DNA from: Oceanisphaera pacifica
GTDB taxonomy: Bacteria; Pseudomonadota; Gammaproteobacteria; Enterobacterales; Aeromonadaceae
Assembly: GCF_017498065.1 (NCBI RefSeq)
Contig: NZ_JAGDFX010000007.1
Location: forward strand, 62,001 to 126,000
DNA: 64,000 nt
Direction of reading: 5' to 3'
The notes beneath the pieces are model-generated. The model did no database searches, was not told the origin of the DNA, and saw only the letters and a program-made list of their open reading frames with translations. The position numbers and the translations under genes were made by a program. Every line of letters begins with the position of its first letter. The first letter of the stretch is position 1. Of the stretch, positions 7,179 to 17,917 are shown one piece after another.

Positions 7179-8511
7179 AAATCACCCGTAATCGCCAAAT
7201 TAATGAGAAAGCTGCGATGGATAACGCAATTAAAAAGCCCACCCAAAACCCGTGAGGCCCCATGGGGGGCACTAGCCAGTCTGTCATACCCAGTACCATA
7301 CCAATAGGTAAACCGCATAACCAGAAGGATGAGAAGGTAATATAAAAGATAGTTTGCGTATCTTTATAACCCCGTAAGGCTGCTGCTGCAATCACCTGTG
7401 CCGAGTCTGATATCTGATATAAAGACGCCAATAATAACAAACTGGCGGCTAAGGTTAACACTTCGCTGTTATCGGTATAAATGCTACCAATCCAATAGCG
7501 ACCAGCCACGGTGGAAATGGCACACAGTAATGCAATAAAGCAGCCAAAGATGATGCCAACAATACTGATGACCTTAGCACGCTCTGCTTGATACTCGCCT
7601 AAGGTATGGCCAATGCGAATGGTCACTGCCATGCCTAAGCTAAGAGGGATCATAAAAATAATGCTAGAAAAGTTAATGGCTATTTGATGACCGGCCACAA
7701 TTTCAGTGCCTAATGGTGCTAACAATAAGGCCACCACGGTAAACAGCGTTACTTCACAAAAAATGGCCATAGCGATAGGAAAACCCAGTCGACATAATCG
7801 GCCTATTTGTGGCCAGTTGGGAGGTGTTAACCGAGAAAGTACATTAAATGGCTGCAATAAGGGGGACTTATGGGTGTAAATAATCATGCCCAATAGCATA
7901 ACCCAAAATACCAAGGCCGAGGCATAACCGCAGCCCACTGCCCCTAATTGAGGCAAGCCTAATTTGCCATGGATCAATATATAGTTGGCCGGTATGTTCA
8001 CCATTAAGCCAATAAATCCGATAATCATAGTGGGCAGTGTAAAAGACAGCCCTTCGCTAAAGTTACGCAATACTTGGTATAAGGCATAAGCGGGCATGCC
8101 CCATAAAATGGCGTGCAGATAGCCGGCGGTTTTTTCTGCCAGTAATGGCTCTACATTCATCCAATGCAATGCCAGTGGCGAATAATATAAGACTAACATA
8201 GCGGGCAGAGTGACCAATACAGTGAGCCAAAAGCCCTGATGCACAGCCCCTGCGACTTCACTTTGGCGACGCGCGCCATTTAATTGCGATATTATGGGCG
8301 TTAGCGCCATAATAACGCCTTGTACCAGTAAAATAAGTGGCAACCAAAAGCTGGTGGCCACCGCCACGGCGGCTAAGTCGGTGGCACTGACTTGGCCGGC
8401 CATAATGGTATCGACAAAGCTCATGGAAGTTTGTGCTACCTGCGCCACTAAAATAGGGGCGCACAGACGCATTAAACGAGGAATTTCAAGCAAATAGGGC
8501 ATAAAGCGCAT
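7123..8511 (-). CDS. norM: MATE family multidrug/sodium antiporter (NorM/MdtK type)
   Basis: Twelve hydrophobic segments are predicted over 462 residues. Signature stretches are AQVAQTSMSFVDTIMAGQVS near the N-terminus, IGFIGLMVNIPANYILIHGK, FPIAMAIFCEVTLFTVVALL, GHQIAINFSSIIFMIPLSLG and AALRGYKDTQTIFYITFSSF. These track E. coli MdtK (457 residues) along the full length. The protein exports cationic drugs in exchange for Na+ or H+ across the inner membrane. Three starts are possible (GTG 8523, ATG 8511, ATG 8502); ATG 8511 is chosen for the GAG-type ribosome site 8 nt upstream. It is divergent from ribE with about 160 bp between them. The downstream gene is DUF3080. Confidence 0.94.
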   Translation of the reverse strand: MRFMPYLLEIPRLMRLCAPILVAQVAQTSMSFVDTIMAGQVSATDLAAVAVATSFWLPLILLVQGVIMALTPIISQLNGARRQSEVAGAVHQGFWLTVLVTLPAMLVLYYSPLALHWMNVEPLLAEKTAGYLHAILWGMPAYALYQVLRNFSEGLSFTLPTMIIGFIGLMVNIPANYILIHGKLGLPQLGAVGCGYASALVFWVMLLGMIIYTHKSPLLQPFNVLSRLTPPNWPQIGRLCRLGFPIAMAIFCEVTLFTVVALLLAPLGTEIVAGHQIAINFSSIIFMIPLSLGMAVTIRIGHTLGEYQAERAKVISIVGIIFGCFIALLCAISTVAGRYWIGSIYTDNSEVLTLAASLLLLASLYQISDSAQVIAAAALRGYKDTQTIFYITFSSFWLCGLPIGMVLGMTDWLVPPMGPHGFWVGFLIALSIAAFSLIWRLRVIYARVEHNRRANLPLVDGM

Positions 8512-8671
8512 GGTTTTTCTCACAGAAGCTAAAAGCGATATTGACGCGAAGAGGGGGCGTCTTTAATGGTAAAGTATTGAGAGTTTACCATTGGCTGGGA
8601 ATATAACCTTGCCGCAGTGCATTTCCCACTATTTTCACTTGTTTTTAAATAATTATTGTAAAGGAAGCAGC

Positions 8672-9277
8672 ATGTTTACCGGAATCGTACAAGGCCAAGG
8701 CGCAGTGTTAGACATTATCGAAAAAGCGGATTTTCGTACTCACATAGTACAATTGCCCCCCGCATTATTACCCGGCCTTGAACTGGGTGCCTCTGTTGCA
8801 CATAACGGCTGCTGTTTAACGGTGACCGCCATAGAAGGCGAGGCGGTAAGCTTTGACCTGATGCAAGAAACCTTGCGGGTGACTAACCTAGGTACGCTTA
8901 AGGTGGGGGATCGGGTTAATTTAGAAAGAGCGGCACGCTTTGGTGATGATATAGGTGGCCATGCTATGTCTGGCCATATTATGGGCATGAGCGCCTTACT
9001 GGAGCAGCAGGTTACGGACACCAACACCACTTTGTGGTTTGCTTTGCCTGAATCACTGGCTAAATATGTGTTTACTAAAGGTTACATTGGTATAGACGGC
9101 ATTAGCTTAACAGTAGGCGAAGTACAAGCAGACCGCTTTGCCGTGCATTTGATCCCAGAAACCCTTGAACGCACAAATTTAGGGCGTATTACGCCAGGTG
9201 TTCAGGTGAATATTGAAGTTGATCCACAAACCCAAGCCATTGTTGATACGGTTGAGCGAGTATTAGCACAAAAATAA
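8672..9277 (+). CDS. ribE: riboflavin synthase, alpha chain
   Basis: The ATG at 8672 follows AAGGAAG and gives the invariant N-terminus MFTGIVQGQG. The 201-residue product has two homologous lumazine-binding halves: the first with VAHNGCCLTVT and DLMQETLRVTNLG, the second with SGHIMG, KGYIGIDGISLTV and HLIPETLERTNLG. It dismutates two molecules of 6,7-dimethyl-8-ribityllumazine to riboflavin in the cytosol. It stands alone, apart from other rib genes, as in E. coli and Vibrio. No FMN riboswitch motif is visible in its leader. Longer in-frame starts upstream have no support. Confidence 0.97.
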   Translation: MFTGIVQGQGAVLDIIEKADFRTHIVQLPPALLPGLELGASVAHNGCCLTVTAIEGEAVSFDLMQETLRVTNLGTLKVGDRVNLERAARFGDDIGGHAMSGHIMGMSALLEQQVTDTNTTLWFALPESLAKYVFTKGYIGIDGISLTVGEVQADRFAVHLIPETLERTNLGRITPGVQVNIEVDPQTQAIVDTVERVLAQK

Positions 9278-9288
9278 TCTTTGCTCTT

Positions 9289-9326
9289 GCTCTAGTGAGC
9301 GTCGCATAAAGCGTACTCACTAGAGC
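9289..9326 (+). terminator. hairpin after ribE
   Basis: GCTCTAGTGAG (9289-9299) and CTCACTAGAGC (9316-9326) are a perfect 11-bp inverted repeat with a 16-nt loop. Only a loose T-rich stretch follows (GTTAGCTTTAATAT), so it may be a stability hairpin as much as a terminator. Confidence 0.5.
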
Positions 9327-9345
9327 GTTAGCTTTAATATATTAA

Positions 9346-9364
9346 GTTATGCCAACATACATAA
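9346..9364 (+). repeat. dispersed 15-19 bp repeat, copy B
   Basis: GTTATGCCAACATACATAA is identical over 19 bp to 3117-3135, and 18 bp (TAAGTTATGCCAACATAC) recur inverted at 35931-35948. Here the core is flanked by an 8-bp direct repeat TAAGTTAT on each side. Confidence 0.5.
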
Positions 9365-9389
9365 GTTATATTGATATAATCACACTAAA

Positions 9390-9593
9390 TTAAAATATCT
9401 GCTCATCATCAGCACTCACGCTCAGTTCAACTTCATCGGTTTGTTCATTACAAGTCAAAACTAAGTGCATGGGATGGCAGCAGACACTGCAATCTTCAAT
9501 ATAATCTTGATCTCCCGCGCTGGCATCCAGTGTTACGCTAATATGCTCTGCGCAATAAGGGCATTGAATGGTTTTCTCAAAGAAGTCTTTCAA
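9390..9593 (-). CDS. CPXCG motif-containing cysteine-rich small protein
   Basis: The product has 67 residues: MKDFFEKTIQCPYCAEHISV, an acidic middle, then YIEDCSVCCHPM and an acidic C-terminus. The two cysteine pairs (CPYC and CSVCC) match the small CPXCG family and probably bind one zinc ion. Function is unknown. A strong Shine-Dalgarno (GGAGGGAT) precedes the start. It sits between convergent ribE and the folM gene on its own strand, without obvious operon partners. Confidence 0.8.
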   Translation of the reverse strand: MKDFFEKTIQCPYCAEHISVTLDASAGDQDYIEDCSVCCHPMHLVLTCNEQTDEVELSVSADDEQIF

Positions 9594-9650
9594 GGACGAT
9601 CCCTCCTAAACAATCAGCCTGTCGTTATATACTAGCAAACAATTGCCGCC

Positions 9651-10397
9651 TCACGCTTCACTTAAGCCTCGACACGATCGCCCGCCGTCTAGAGCAATAA
9701 TTTGTCCGGTTAAATAAGTCGGACCCGCCAGTAAAAAGGCCACGGTTTCGGCAATTTCGTGGGCTTGTCCTAAGCGACCCATAGGAATGCTGCTTAATAC
9801 ATGCTGCTTTTGTTGCTCACTAAGATTATGTGCAGGCCAGAGAATAGCGCCTGGCGCAATGCCATTAACTCGAATATTGGGGGCCAGCTCATTAGCCAAC
9901 CCTCGGGTGAGGGTGGCTAGGGCATTTTTCGCCATGCTATATAACAAATGATCTTGTAAGCCTTTTTCAGCATGAATATCCACTATATTGACAATGGACC
10001 CCTGCGATGAACGCAGCGCAGGCAATAAGGCTTGGCTTAAAAAGTAGGGCGCAGCGGCATTGGTGCTCATTAAATCTTGCCATTGTGCAGGGGTGCTAGA
10101 CGCGAATGGGGTTGGATAAAAACTGGAGGCATTATTAATTACCCCATCTAATTGCCCAAAACAATTAACGGCACGTTCAGCCATGGAGGGGAGTTGCTCT
10201 AGCTGCACTAAATCTTGGCAGATTAACAGTACGCTATCTGGTGTTCGCGCATTCAGCTCTTGTTGCAGGGCCTGTGCTGCAGTTTCGCTCTTATAATAGT
10301 GCAGCACTAATCGATAACCCAATTGGTGCAAGTGGCGGCTTATTTCGGCGCCTATGCGCTTAGCGGCACCGGTCACCAATATCACAGGGGCAGACAT
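9651..10397 (-). CDS. folM: dihydromonapterin reductase FolM (short-chain dehydrogenase)
   Basis: The start at 10397 is chosen for its TAGGAGAATTC ribosome site and because MSAPVILVTGAAKRIGAEIS begins the Rossmann fold; the ORF is open further upstream without support. The 248-residue product has the cofactor motif TGAAKRIG, where the Arg marks NADPH-preferring pteridine reductases. It also has NNASSFYPTPF, the catalytic YSMAK, and the PGAILWP segment. E. coli FolM (240 residues) reduces dihydromonapterin and, weakly, dihydrofolate. A distant generic SDR role cannot be fully excluded, but the TGxxxRIG pattern plus the NNASSF motif makes pteridine reductase the best call. Confidence 0.85.
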   Translation of the reverse strand: MSAPVILVTGAAKRIGAEISRHLHQLGYRLVLHYYKSETAAQALQQELNARTPDSVLLICQDLVQLEQLPSMAERAVNCFGQLDGVINNASSFYPTPFASSTPAQWQDLMSTNAAAPYFLSQALLPALRSSQGSIVNIVDIHAEKGLQDHLLYSMAKNALATLTRGLANELAPNIRVNGIAPGAILWPAHNLSEQQKQHVLSSIPMGRLGQAHEIAETVAFLLAGPTYLTGQIIALDGGRSCRGLSEA

Positions 10398-10572
10398 GAA
10401 TTCTCCTAGCGGTGATAACTGAAAGTCGATTTTAGTCGTACAGCTCAATTGATTTGTTAACAAAGAGCCCATAGTGTTTGTAAGATACTCACACAGAGAT
10501 TGCGACATTGTCGGTTAGCTTAACAGCGTAACCCAAATACCTAAACCGTCGCCGAATAGGCTAGGAGTGTAA

Positions 10573-11028
10573 ATGCTAGAACAACTTAAACAATGGTTTG
10601 CGATGGACGATAGTGCTGCAGATACGCATAACGCGGCTAACAAAGACATGGCTATTACCGCTTTATTAAGTCAGGTAATGCTGGCCGATGGCGAAATTAG
10701 CCCCCTAGAGCAACAACAGCTTGAACGTTTAGTGACCAAGCTCACGCAGCAAACGCCAGATGTAATACAGCAGTTATTAGCGCAAAGTCGCGCACAGCGA
10801 GATAATGTGGTGTCGCTTTATGAGTTTACTTCTCAGTTAAAAAGCTTACCCATTGCAGAACGCGAAGACATTCTCTATAGCTTATGGGCGCTGGCGTTTA
10901 GTGACGGCACATTAGACCCTGAAGAAGAAGGGGTGATCCGCCAAGTTGCCGAGTTATTATATGTGCCTCATAGTCGCTTTATTTGGCTAAAACAACAGGC
11001 ACAAGATAAGGCAGGTATATCGAAATAA
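10573..11028 (+). CDS. TerB-like protein (tellurite resistance TerB / DjlA N-terminal fold)
   Basis: The 151-residue protein is preceded by AGGAG. It has two related helical halves: AITALLSQVMLADGEISPLE and DILYSLWALAFSDGTLDPEE, each with the acidic ADGEI or SDGTL turn typical of TerB domains, which may bind a divalent metal. No signal peptide or membrane segment is present. A lone TerB gene outside a ter operon does not by itself indicate tellurite resistance. It stands between folM (divergent) and thrS; its 3' region runs into the thrS promoter without a clear terminator. Confidence 0.8.
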   Translation: MLEQLKQWFAMDDSAADTHNAANKDMAITALLSQVMLADGEISPLEQQQLERLVTKLTQQTPDVIQQLLAQSRAQRDNVVSLYEFTSQLKSLPIAEREDILYSLWALAFSDGTLDPEEEGVIRQVAELLYVPHSRFIWLKQQAQDKAGISK

Positions 11029-11143
11029 GCTTAGCGGTGTAAGAGTACCCAGACGTCATGCGCAGATCTGGTAGCCACTGGGTGATTCTGATAATATGCG
11101 CTCCCTCAATCTGTGCCGCTTTTATCATATATAAAAGATGTGC

Positions 11144-11235
11144 CACTCTGGCCACGTACGCCAGCGTGATTGAACGCAATGAAGCTTGTACATAATCTGG
11201 GTTCATTTTCATCTACTACACGTGCGCTTTGGTAG
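11144..11235 (+). promoter_or_regulatory. thrS translational operator (tRNA-Thr anticodon-arm mimics)
   Basis: Two hairpins in the thrS leader carry CGU in loops starting CACGU. The first pairs CACTCTGGC (11144-11152) with GCCAGCGTG (11160-11168), with one mismatch. Its 7-nt loop CACGTAC has CGU exactly where a tRNA anticodon sits. The second pairs CTACTA (11213-11218) with TGGTAG (11230-11235) around an 11-nt loop beginning CACGT. They lie about 117-93 and 48-26 nt upstream of the start codon, near the positions of domains 4 and 2 of the E. coli thrS operator, where ThrRS binds and represses its own translation. A -10-like GATAAT at 11090-11095 would give a leader of about 160 nt. Confidence 0.7.
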
Positions 11236-11260
11236 GGTGCACCACTGTTAAGGACAATTC

Positions 11261-13195
11261 ATGCCGACAATTACTCTTCCCGATGGTAGCCAACGCCACT
11301 TTGATCATGCCGTTTCTGTTATGGATGTGGCGTTAGATATTGGCCCAGGTTTAGCCAAAGCCTGTATTGCTGGGCGTATCGATGGTCAGCTGGTTGATGC
11401 TTGCGAATTAATTGAAGCAGATGCACAACTTGCCATTATTACCGCGAAAGACCAAGAAGGCTTAGAAATACTGCGCCACTCTTGTGCTCACCTGTTGGGT
11501 CATGCCATTAAGCAACTTTGGCCACAAACCAAAATGGCGATTGGTCCCGTTATCGATAACGGTTTCTATTATGATGTTGACCTAGACCATACCCTAACCG
11601 AAGAAGATATCGCTAAGCTTGAAAAGCGTATGCAAGAGTTAGTAAAAACTAACTATTCGGTTATTAAGAAAAAAGTGAGCTGGCAAGAAGCCCGTGACCT
11701 CTTTGCTGAGCGGCATGAACCTTACAAAATAGAGATCTTAGATCAAAACGTAAGCCAAGATGACCGCCCAGGTCTTTACTATCACGAAGAATACGTAGAT
11801 ATGTGTCGTGGCCCTCATGTGCCCAGCATGAAGTTTTGTCAGCACTTTAAACTGCAAAAGACCTCAGGCGCGTACTGGCGTGGCGATTCAAAAAACAAAA
11901 TGTTGCAGCGCATTTACGGCACCGCGTGGGCCGATAAAAAAGCCCTTAAGGGCCACTTACTGCAATTAGAAGAAGCGGCCAAGCGTGATCACCGTAAAAT
12001 TGGTAAACAACTCGACTTGTACCATATGCAAGAAGAAGCACCGGGCATGGTGTTTTGGCACAACGACGGCTGGACCATTTTCCGTGAGCTTGAGCAGTTT
12101 GTGCGCGATAAGCTACGTGAATACGACTATGAAGAAGTAAAAGGTCCATTAATGATGGATCGCCTGATGTGGGAACGTTCTGGGCACTGGGAAAAATACG
12201 CCGATTACATGTTTACCACCAGTTCAGAAAATCGTGATTATGCGATTAAGCCAATGAACTGCCCAGGGCACGTGCAAATTTTTAACCAAGGCTTAAAGTC
12301 TTATCGCGACTTACCCCTACGTATGGGGGAGTTTGGTAGCTGTCACCGTAACGAACCAAGCGGGGCTTTACATGGCTTAATGCGCGTACGGGGCTTTACC
12401 CAAGACGACGCCCATATATTCTGTACCGAAGAGCAAATACAGTCTGAAGTATCGGATTGTATTAAGCTGGTGTATGACACATACCAAACGTTTGGCTTTA
12501 ATGACATAGTGGTTAAACTGTCTACGCGCCCAGAAGAGCGTATTGGCAGTGATGAAGCTTGGGATCAAGCCGAGCTTGCATTACAAGATGCGCTTACTGC
12601 CGCTAACATTGAATATGAATTACAGCCCGGCGAAGGGGCTTTTTATGGTCCTAAAATTGAGTTTACGCTGCATGATTGCCTGAATCGTGCTTGGCAGTGT
12701 GGTACAATACAACTTGATTTCGCACTACCTGGCCGCTTAGGAGCCAGTTATGTAGGTGAAGATAACGAACGGCATGTGCCGGTTATGATTCACCGTGCTA
12801 TCCTAGGGTCAATCGAGCGTTTTATTGGTATTTTAATAGAAGAGTATGCGGGCCTGTTTCCAACTTGGCTGGCTCCCACTCAAGCAGTGGTGCTCAATAT
12901 TACCGATAATCAGGCCGATTACGCACTCAATCTCACAAAAAATCTGAATAATCTTGGTATTAGAGCCAAAGCAGACTTGAGAAATGAGAAAATAGGCTTT
13001 AAAATCCGTGAACATACTCTGAAGCGGGTACCTTTTATGCTGGTTTGTGGCGACAAAGAAGTTGAAGCCGGCAAGGTAGCAGTACGTACCCGGAAAGGAC
13101 AGGACTTAGGCACCTTCGATATTGAAGAGCTGAGCTTGCTATTACAGCAAGAAGTTCGCACTCGCGGAAAGAAAACAGTGGAGGATAGGTTATAA
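11261..13195 (+). CDS. thrS: threonyl-tRNA synthetase
   Basis: The 644 residues (E. coli 642) run in order: N-terminal TGS domain (1-62, [20 protein letters not shown]), the editing domain with [16 protein letters not shown], the class II catalytic core with [10 protein letters not shown] and [20 protein letters not shown], motif 3 near [18 protein letters not shown], and the C-terminal anticodon-binding domain. Zinc ligands are the Cys of MNCPGH, the His of DDAHIF and the His of MIHRA. It charges tRNA-Thr in the cytosol. The start follows AAGGA. Its stop overlaps the infC start codon. Translation is probably controlled by the upstream operator. Confidence 0.98.
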   Translation: MPTITLPDGSQRHFDHAVSVMDVALDIGPGLAKACIAGRIDGQLVDACELIEADAQLAIITAKDQEGLEILRHSCAHLLGHAIKQLWPQTKMAIGPVIDNGFYYDVDLDHTLTEEDIAKLEKRMQELVKTNYSVIKKKVSWQEARDLFAERHEPYKIEILDQNVSQDDRPGLYYHEEYVDMCRGPHVPSMKFCQHFKLQKTSGAYWRGDSKNKMLQRIYGTAWADKKALKGHLLQLEEAAKRDHRKIGKQLDLYHMQEEAPGMVFWHNDGWTIFRELEQFVRDKLREYDYEEVKGPLMMDRLMWERSGHWEKYADYMFTTSSENRDYAIKPMNCPGHVQIFNQGLKSYRDLPLRMGEFGSCHRNEPSGALHGLMRVRGFTQDDAHIFCTEEQIQSEVSDCIKLVYDTYQTFGFNDIVVKLSTRPEERIGSDEAWDQAELALQDALTAANIEYELQPGEGAFYGPKIEFTLHDCLNRAWQCGTIQLDFALPGRLGASYVGEDNERHVPVMIHRAILGSIERFIGILIEEYAGLFPTWLAPTQAVVLNITDNQADYALNLTKNLNNLGIRAKADLRNEKIGFKIREHTLKRVPFMLVCGDKEVEAGKVAVRTRKGQDLGTFDIEELSLLLQQEVRTRGKKTVEDRL

Positions 13196-13734
13196 AAGGC
13201 GCTAAAAGAGGGAGCAAACCAGCTCCACGAAATCGACTGAATGAAGAGATCCGACTACCAGAAGTTCGCTTAGTCGGCCTCGAAGGCGATCCTTTGGGTG
13301 TGGTTCCTATTGCTGAAGCATTGGAGACTGCAGCCACTGCTGGTGTAGACTTGGTTGAAATCAGCCCCAATGCCGAGCCGCCCGTTTGCCGTTTAATGGA
13401 TTACGGCAAGTTCCTCTACGAGAAGAGCAAGGCGAGCAAAGAACAAAAGAAAAAGCAGAAACAGATACAGGTGAAGGAAATTAAATTCCGTCCCGGTACT
13501 GACGATGGCGACTATCAGGTAAAGCTACGCAACCTGGTTCGCTTTTTAGAAGAGGGCAACAAAGCCAAAATCACCCTGCGTTTTCGTGGTCGTGAAATGG
13601 CGCACCAAGACCTCGGTTTCGATTTGCTCAACCGTATAAAAGCGGATTTGGACGAATTGGCCGTAGTTGAAGCCTTTCCAAAAATGGAAGGACGTCAAGC
13701 TGTTATGGTGCTAGCCCCAAAGAAAAAACAGTAA
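13192..13734 (+). CDS. infC: translation initiation factor IF-3, starting at AUA
   Basis: No ATG, GTG or TTG fits the conserved N-terminus. In frame, the codon ATA at 13192-13194 is followed by AAA GGC, as in E. coli infC (AUU AAA GGC). It gives a 180-residue protein, exactly the E. coli length, reading (M)[21 protein letters not shown] perfect GGAGG (13180-13184) lies 7 nt upstream. The ATA overlaps the thrS stop TAA (ATAA). Later landmarks are [40 protein letters not shown] and [12 protein letters not shown]-3 rejects non-AUG starts and so limits its own synthesis; the abnormal start is the mechanism of autoregulation. A GTG at 13294 would delete 34 conserved residues. Confidence 0.95.
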   Translation: MKGAKRGSKPAPRNRLNEEIRLPEVRLVGLEGDPLGVVPIAEALETAATAGVDLVEISPNAEPPVCRLMDYGKFLYEKSKASKEQKKKQKQIQVKEIKFRPGTDDGDYQVKLRNLVRFLEEGNKAKITLRFRGREMAHQDLGFDLLNRIKADLDELAVVEAFPKMEGRQAVMVLAPKKKQ

Positions 13735-13746
13735 GGTTCAACAAGT

Positions 13747-13768
13747 AGCTGGGTAATCTTACTCAGCT
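13747..13768 (+). promoter_or_regulatory. hairpin in the rpmI leader, candidate L20 binding site
   Basis: AGCTGGGTA pairs with TACTCAGCT (one G-U pair) around a 4-nt apex, 41 bp upstream of rpmI. In E. coli, ribosomal protein L20 represses rpmI-rplT by binding leader structures in this interval; whether this hairpin is the contact is inference. Confidence 0.4.
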
Positions 13769-13808
13769 CACCTTGTCTGTTTGTTATTATTAACAATGCG
13801 GAGTTATT

Positions 13809-14003
13809 ATGCCGAAAATGAAATCGAATAAAGGTGCTGCAAAGCGCTTTAAGAAAACCGCGGGTGGCTTTAAGTGTAAGCAATCACACACCAGCCATAT
13901 CCTCACAAAGAAGAGCACCAAGCGTAAGCGCCAATTGCGCGGTACTAACTTGGTAGAAGCAGCTGATGTTGCTCAAATTGCTTCAATGTTGCCTTACGCT
14001 TAA
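13809..14003 (+). CDS. rpmI: 50S ribosomal protein L35
   Basis: The 64 residues [20 protein letters not shown] ... [20 protein letters not shown] match L35 (E. coli 65) throughout. It is very basic and follows a GGAG ribosome site. It lies 74 bp after infC and 14 bp before rplT, the standard IF3-L35-L20 order. L35 is a late-assembly protein of the large subunit. Confidence 0.98.
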   Translation: MPKMKSNKGAAKRFKKTAGGFKCKQSHTSHILTKKSTKRKRQLRGTNLVEAADVAQIASMLPYA

Positions 14004-14017
14004 GAGGATTCTAAAAA

Positions 14018-14374
14018 ATGGCAAGAGTTAAACGTGGTGTGACCGCTCGCGCGCGTCACAAAAAAGTATTAAAGCAAGCTAAAGGTTATTACGGTGCTCG
14101 TTCACGTGTCTATCGCGTAGCAGTACAAGCAGTAACTAAAGCCGGTCAATATGCATACCGTGACCGTCGCACCAAAAAACGTCAGTTCCGTCAACTGTGG
14201 ATTGCGCGTATTAACGCTGCAAGCCGTCAGAACGGTCTTTCATACAGCCGCTTCATCAATGGCTTGAAAAAAGCTTCTGTTGAAATCGACCGTAAGATCC
14301 TGGCTGATATCGCAGTACACGACAAAACCACCTTTACCGCTTTAGTTTCTAAAGCAAAAGAAGCGCTGGCATAA
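14018..14374 (+). CDS. rplT: 50S ribosomal protein L20
   Basis: The 118 residues (E. coli 118) start [20 protein letters not shown]. The long basic N-terminal extension [20 protein letters not shown] and [20 protein letters not shown] are diagnostic. L20 binds 23S rRNA early in assembly and represses the infC-rpmI-rplT operon. The start has AGAGGA upstream. A strong terminator follows 22 bp after the stop, separating the unit from pheS. Confidence 0.98.
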   Translation: MARVKRGVTARARHKKVLKQAKGYYGARSRVYRVAVQAVTKAGQYAYRDRRTKKRQFRQLWIARINAASRQNGLSYSRFINGLKKASVEIDRKILADIAVHDKTTFTALVSKAKEALA

Positions 14375-14396
14375 GTCGTTAAGTCGATAACATAAG

Positions 14397-14422
14397 AAAA
14401 GGAGGCTTAGGCCTCCTTTTTT
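14397..14422 (+). terminator. terminator after rplT
   Basis: AAAAGGAGGC and GCCTCCTTTT form a 10-bp stem around TTAG, ending in six T. No Phe-rich leader peptide of pheM type was found between here and pheS, so E. coli-style attenuation of pheST is not supported. Confidence 0.9.
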
Positions 14423-14496
14423 GTTGTCTGCAATTAAGTTCTATAGTGGCAGAAAAACCACAAATCCTTTATTATCAAGACCTTCAAATTTTTTAG

Positions 14497-15513
<1,017 letters not shown>

Positions 15514-15528
15514 GCGGCTGGAGCAATA

Positions 15529-17916
15529 ATGAAATTTTCAAAATTATGGCTGGAAGAGTGGGTGAACACCGGCCTAAATACAGAGGCGCTTGCCGAGCAA
15601 ATTACCATGGCAGGCCTTGAAGTTGACGGCGTAGAGCCAGCAGCAGGGGACTTTAGCCAGGTTGTTGTGGGCGAAGTGGTCGAGTGTGGCCTACACCCAG
15701 ATGCCGATAAATTACAAGTCACTAAAGTAAACGTAGGCGGGGATGAGCTCCTCGACATCGTTTGTGGTGCACCTAACTGTCGCCAAGGGCTAAAAGTCGT
15801 GGTGGCCGTGGTTGGGGCTGTATTACCTGGTGACTTTAAGATTAAAAAAGCCAAGCTACGAGGCCAAGCTTCTCATGGCATGCTGTGTTCTTACAGCGAA
15901 ATAGGCATAGATTTAGACTCAAGCGGTATTATTGAGCTGCCAGCAGATGCCCCCATTGGCAGCTGCATACGAGAATATTTACAGCTTAATGATGATATTA
16001 TCGAAATCGATCTCACCCCAAATCGAGCAGACTGTTTAAGTATTGCCGGTGTTGCTCGTGAAGTGGGAGTGTTAAATCAGCAAGACGTTAACTGGCCTGA
16101 AATTCCTGCGGTTGCCGCTACCATTGACGACTCGGTTAACATTAATTTAGCCGCCCCCGACGCTTGCCCGCGTTATTTAGGGCGCGTGGTTAAAAACCTA
16201 GATGTGTCAGCACCCACCCCATTATGGATGCAAGAAAAGCTACGCCGCAGTGGTATTCGCAGCATAGATGCGGTGGTAGATATTACCAACTTTGTGTTGT
16301 TGGAGTGGGGCCAGCCCATGCATGCCTTTGATCTGGCCACCCTAAAGGGTGACATTCAGGTGCGCATGGCTGAGTCTGGCGAAAAGCTAACTTTGCTTGA
16401 CGGCAATGAAGTTACATTACAGCCAGATACCTTAGTGATTGCCGACAGTAAGCAGGCGATTGCCATGGCGGGTATTTTTGGCGGTGAAGCCACAGGGGTT
16501 ACCGAACAAACCCGTGATGTATTACTGGAGTGCGCCTTCTTTAATCCGTTATCAATCACTGGTCGTGCTCGCCATTATGGTTTGCATACCGACTCTTCAC
16601 ACCGTTTTGAGCGGGGTGTCGATTATCAGCTGCAACATAAAGTGATGGAGCGCGCAACGGCACTATTACTGGATATTTGTGGTGGTGAAGCAGGCGCTGT
16701 AGTGGAAGCCGTAGCAGAAGAACACTTACCCAAGGCCAACACAGTTAGCCTACGCCATAGCACGTTAAATCGCTTAATTGGTATTGAAATTGGCGCCGAA
16801 CAAGTGAGTGATATGCTGACCCGTTTGGGGCTAGCAGTGACCACCACGGCTGAAGGTTGGCAGGTACAAGTACCTAGCTATCGCTTTGACATTAGCATTG
16901 AAGAAGACTTGATTGAAGAAGTAGCCCGCATTTACGGCTACAACAATATTCCCGATCAAGCGCCAGTGGCAGGCTTAACCATGTCACAGCACAGTGAAGC
17001 TAAGCTGCCACTTAATCGCATAAAAGATGCCTTGGTTGATTTAGGTTATCAAGAAGCCATTACCTACAGCTTTGTTGATCCTAAACATCAAACCTTGATG
17101 TTTCCTGAGATAAAAACCATGGTGTTGCCACATCCTATTTCGGCTGATATGTCCGAAATGCGGGTCTCACTGTGGCCAGGACTGATTCAAGCAGCGGTAT
17201 ATAATCAAAATCGTCAGCAGCCAAGACTGCGTCTGTTTGAGCAAGGCTTAACCTTTATCCCCGATGAAAACGCTGAAAATGGTGTGCGTCAAACCCCTGT
17301 ATTAGCCGGGTTAGTGATGGGCTCTGTGGTGGGTGAACACTGGGGCATGACCGATAAAGCGGTTGATTTCTTTGATGTAAAAGGGGACGTTGAAAGCCTG
17401 CTAGGTTTAACCGGCCAGCCACTGGAATTTTCCGTTACCCGTGCCAATATTAGTGCACTACATCCTGGTCAGTCTGCGGCACTGGTTTATCAAGGTCGCG
17501 AAGTGGGTACCTTAGGTGCTATACACCCAAGCTTATTACGAAAGCTCGGCTTAAAATCTCAAGCTTATGTGTTTGAGATTGAATTGAGTCCGCTTACACA
17601 ACGCTTTGTGCCTGAAGCTGGCTCCGTTTCTCGCTTTCCGGCCAATCGTCGCGACTTAGCCTTAGTGGTAGCGCAAGATATTGCTGCAGGCGATATCCTT
17701 GATTTAGTTAGGAAAGTTGGCGGAAGTCAGTTAGTTGGCTTAAACTTATTTGATGTATACCAAGGTCAGGGTATTAGTGATGGCAAGAAGAGCTTGGCGC
17801 TTAGCTTGATATTACAAGATGCTCACCGCACTTTGGAAGAGAAAGAAATTGCCGATACGGTAACCCGTATTGTAACGGCGCTTTCTGACGAGTTTGATGC
17901 TTCCTTGAGGGACTGA
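15529..17916 (+). CDS. pheT: phenylalanyl-tRNA synthetase beta subunit
   Basis: At 795 residues (E. coli 795), it begins with [20 protein letters not shown], then the OB-fold tRNA-binding domain ([30 protein letters not shown]). The B3/B4 editing domain follows with [19 protein letters not shown] and [17 protein letters not shown]-like segments ([20 protein letters not shown]). A B5 domain, the inactive synthetase-like core and the C-terminal anticodon-binding FDX-ACB domain ([18 protein letters not shown]) complete it. It lies in an operon with pheS and ihfA; only one base separates its stop from the ihfA start. Confidence 0.98.
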   Translation: MKFSKLWLEEWVNTGLNTEALAEQITMAGLEVDGVEPAAGDFSQVVVGEVVECGLHPDADKLQVTKVNVGGDELLDIVCGAPNCRQGLKVVVAVVGAVLPGDFKIKKAKLRGQASHGMLCSYSEIGIDLDSSGIIELPADAPIGSCIREYLQLNDDIIEIDLTPNRADCLSIAGVAREVGVLNQQDVNWPEIPAVAATIDDSVNINLAAPDACPRYLGRVVKNLDVSAPTPLWMQEKLRRSGIRSIDAVVDITNFVLLEWGQPMHAFDLATLKGDIQVRMAESGEKLTLLDGNEVTLQPDTLVIADSKQAIAMAGIFGGEATGVTEQTRDVLLECAFFNPLSITGRARHYGLHTDSSHRFERGVDYQLQHKVMERATALLLDICGGEAGAVVEAVAEEHLPKANTVSLRHSTLNRLIGIEIGAEQVSDMLTRLGLAVTTTAEGWQVQVPSYRFDISIEEDLIEEVARIYGYNNIPDQAPVAGLTMSQHSEAKLPLNRIKDALVDLGYQEAITYSFVDPKHQTLMFPEIKTMVLPHPISADMSEMRVSLWPGLIQAAVYNQNRQQPRLRLFEQGLTFIPDENAENGVRQTPVLAGLVMGSVVGEHWGMTDKAVDFFDVKGDVESLLGLTGQPLEFSVTRANISALHPGQSAALVYQGREVGTLGAIHPSLLRKLGLKSQAYVFEIELSPLTQRFVPEAGSVSRFPANRRDLALVVAQDIAAGDILDLVRKVGGSQLVGLNLFDVYQGQGISDGKKSLALSLILQDAHRTLEEKEIADTVTRIVTALSDEFDASLRD

Positions 17917-17917
17917 T

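Noticed and set aside
8524-8671. FMN riboswitch upstream of ribE
   Set aside because: The conserved RFN element sequences and multi-stem layout are not present in the 148-bp leader.
13294-13734. infC starting at GTG 13294
   Set aside because: It would remove 34 N-terminal residues conserved in IF-3, and the ATA start with a perfect ribosome site explains the full protein.
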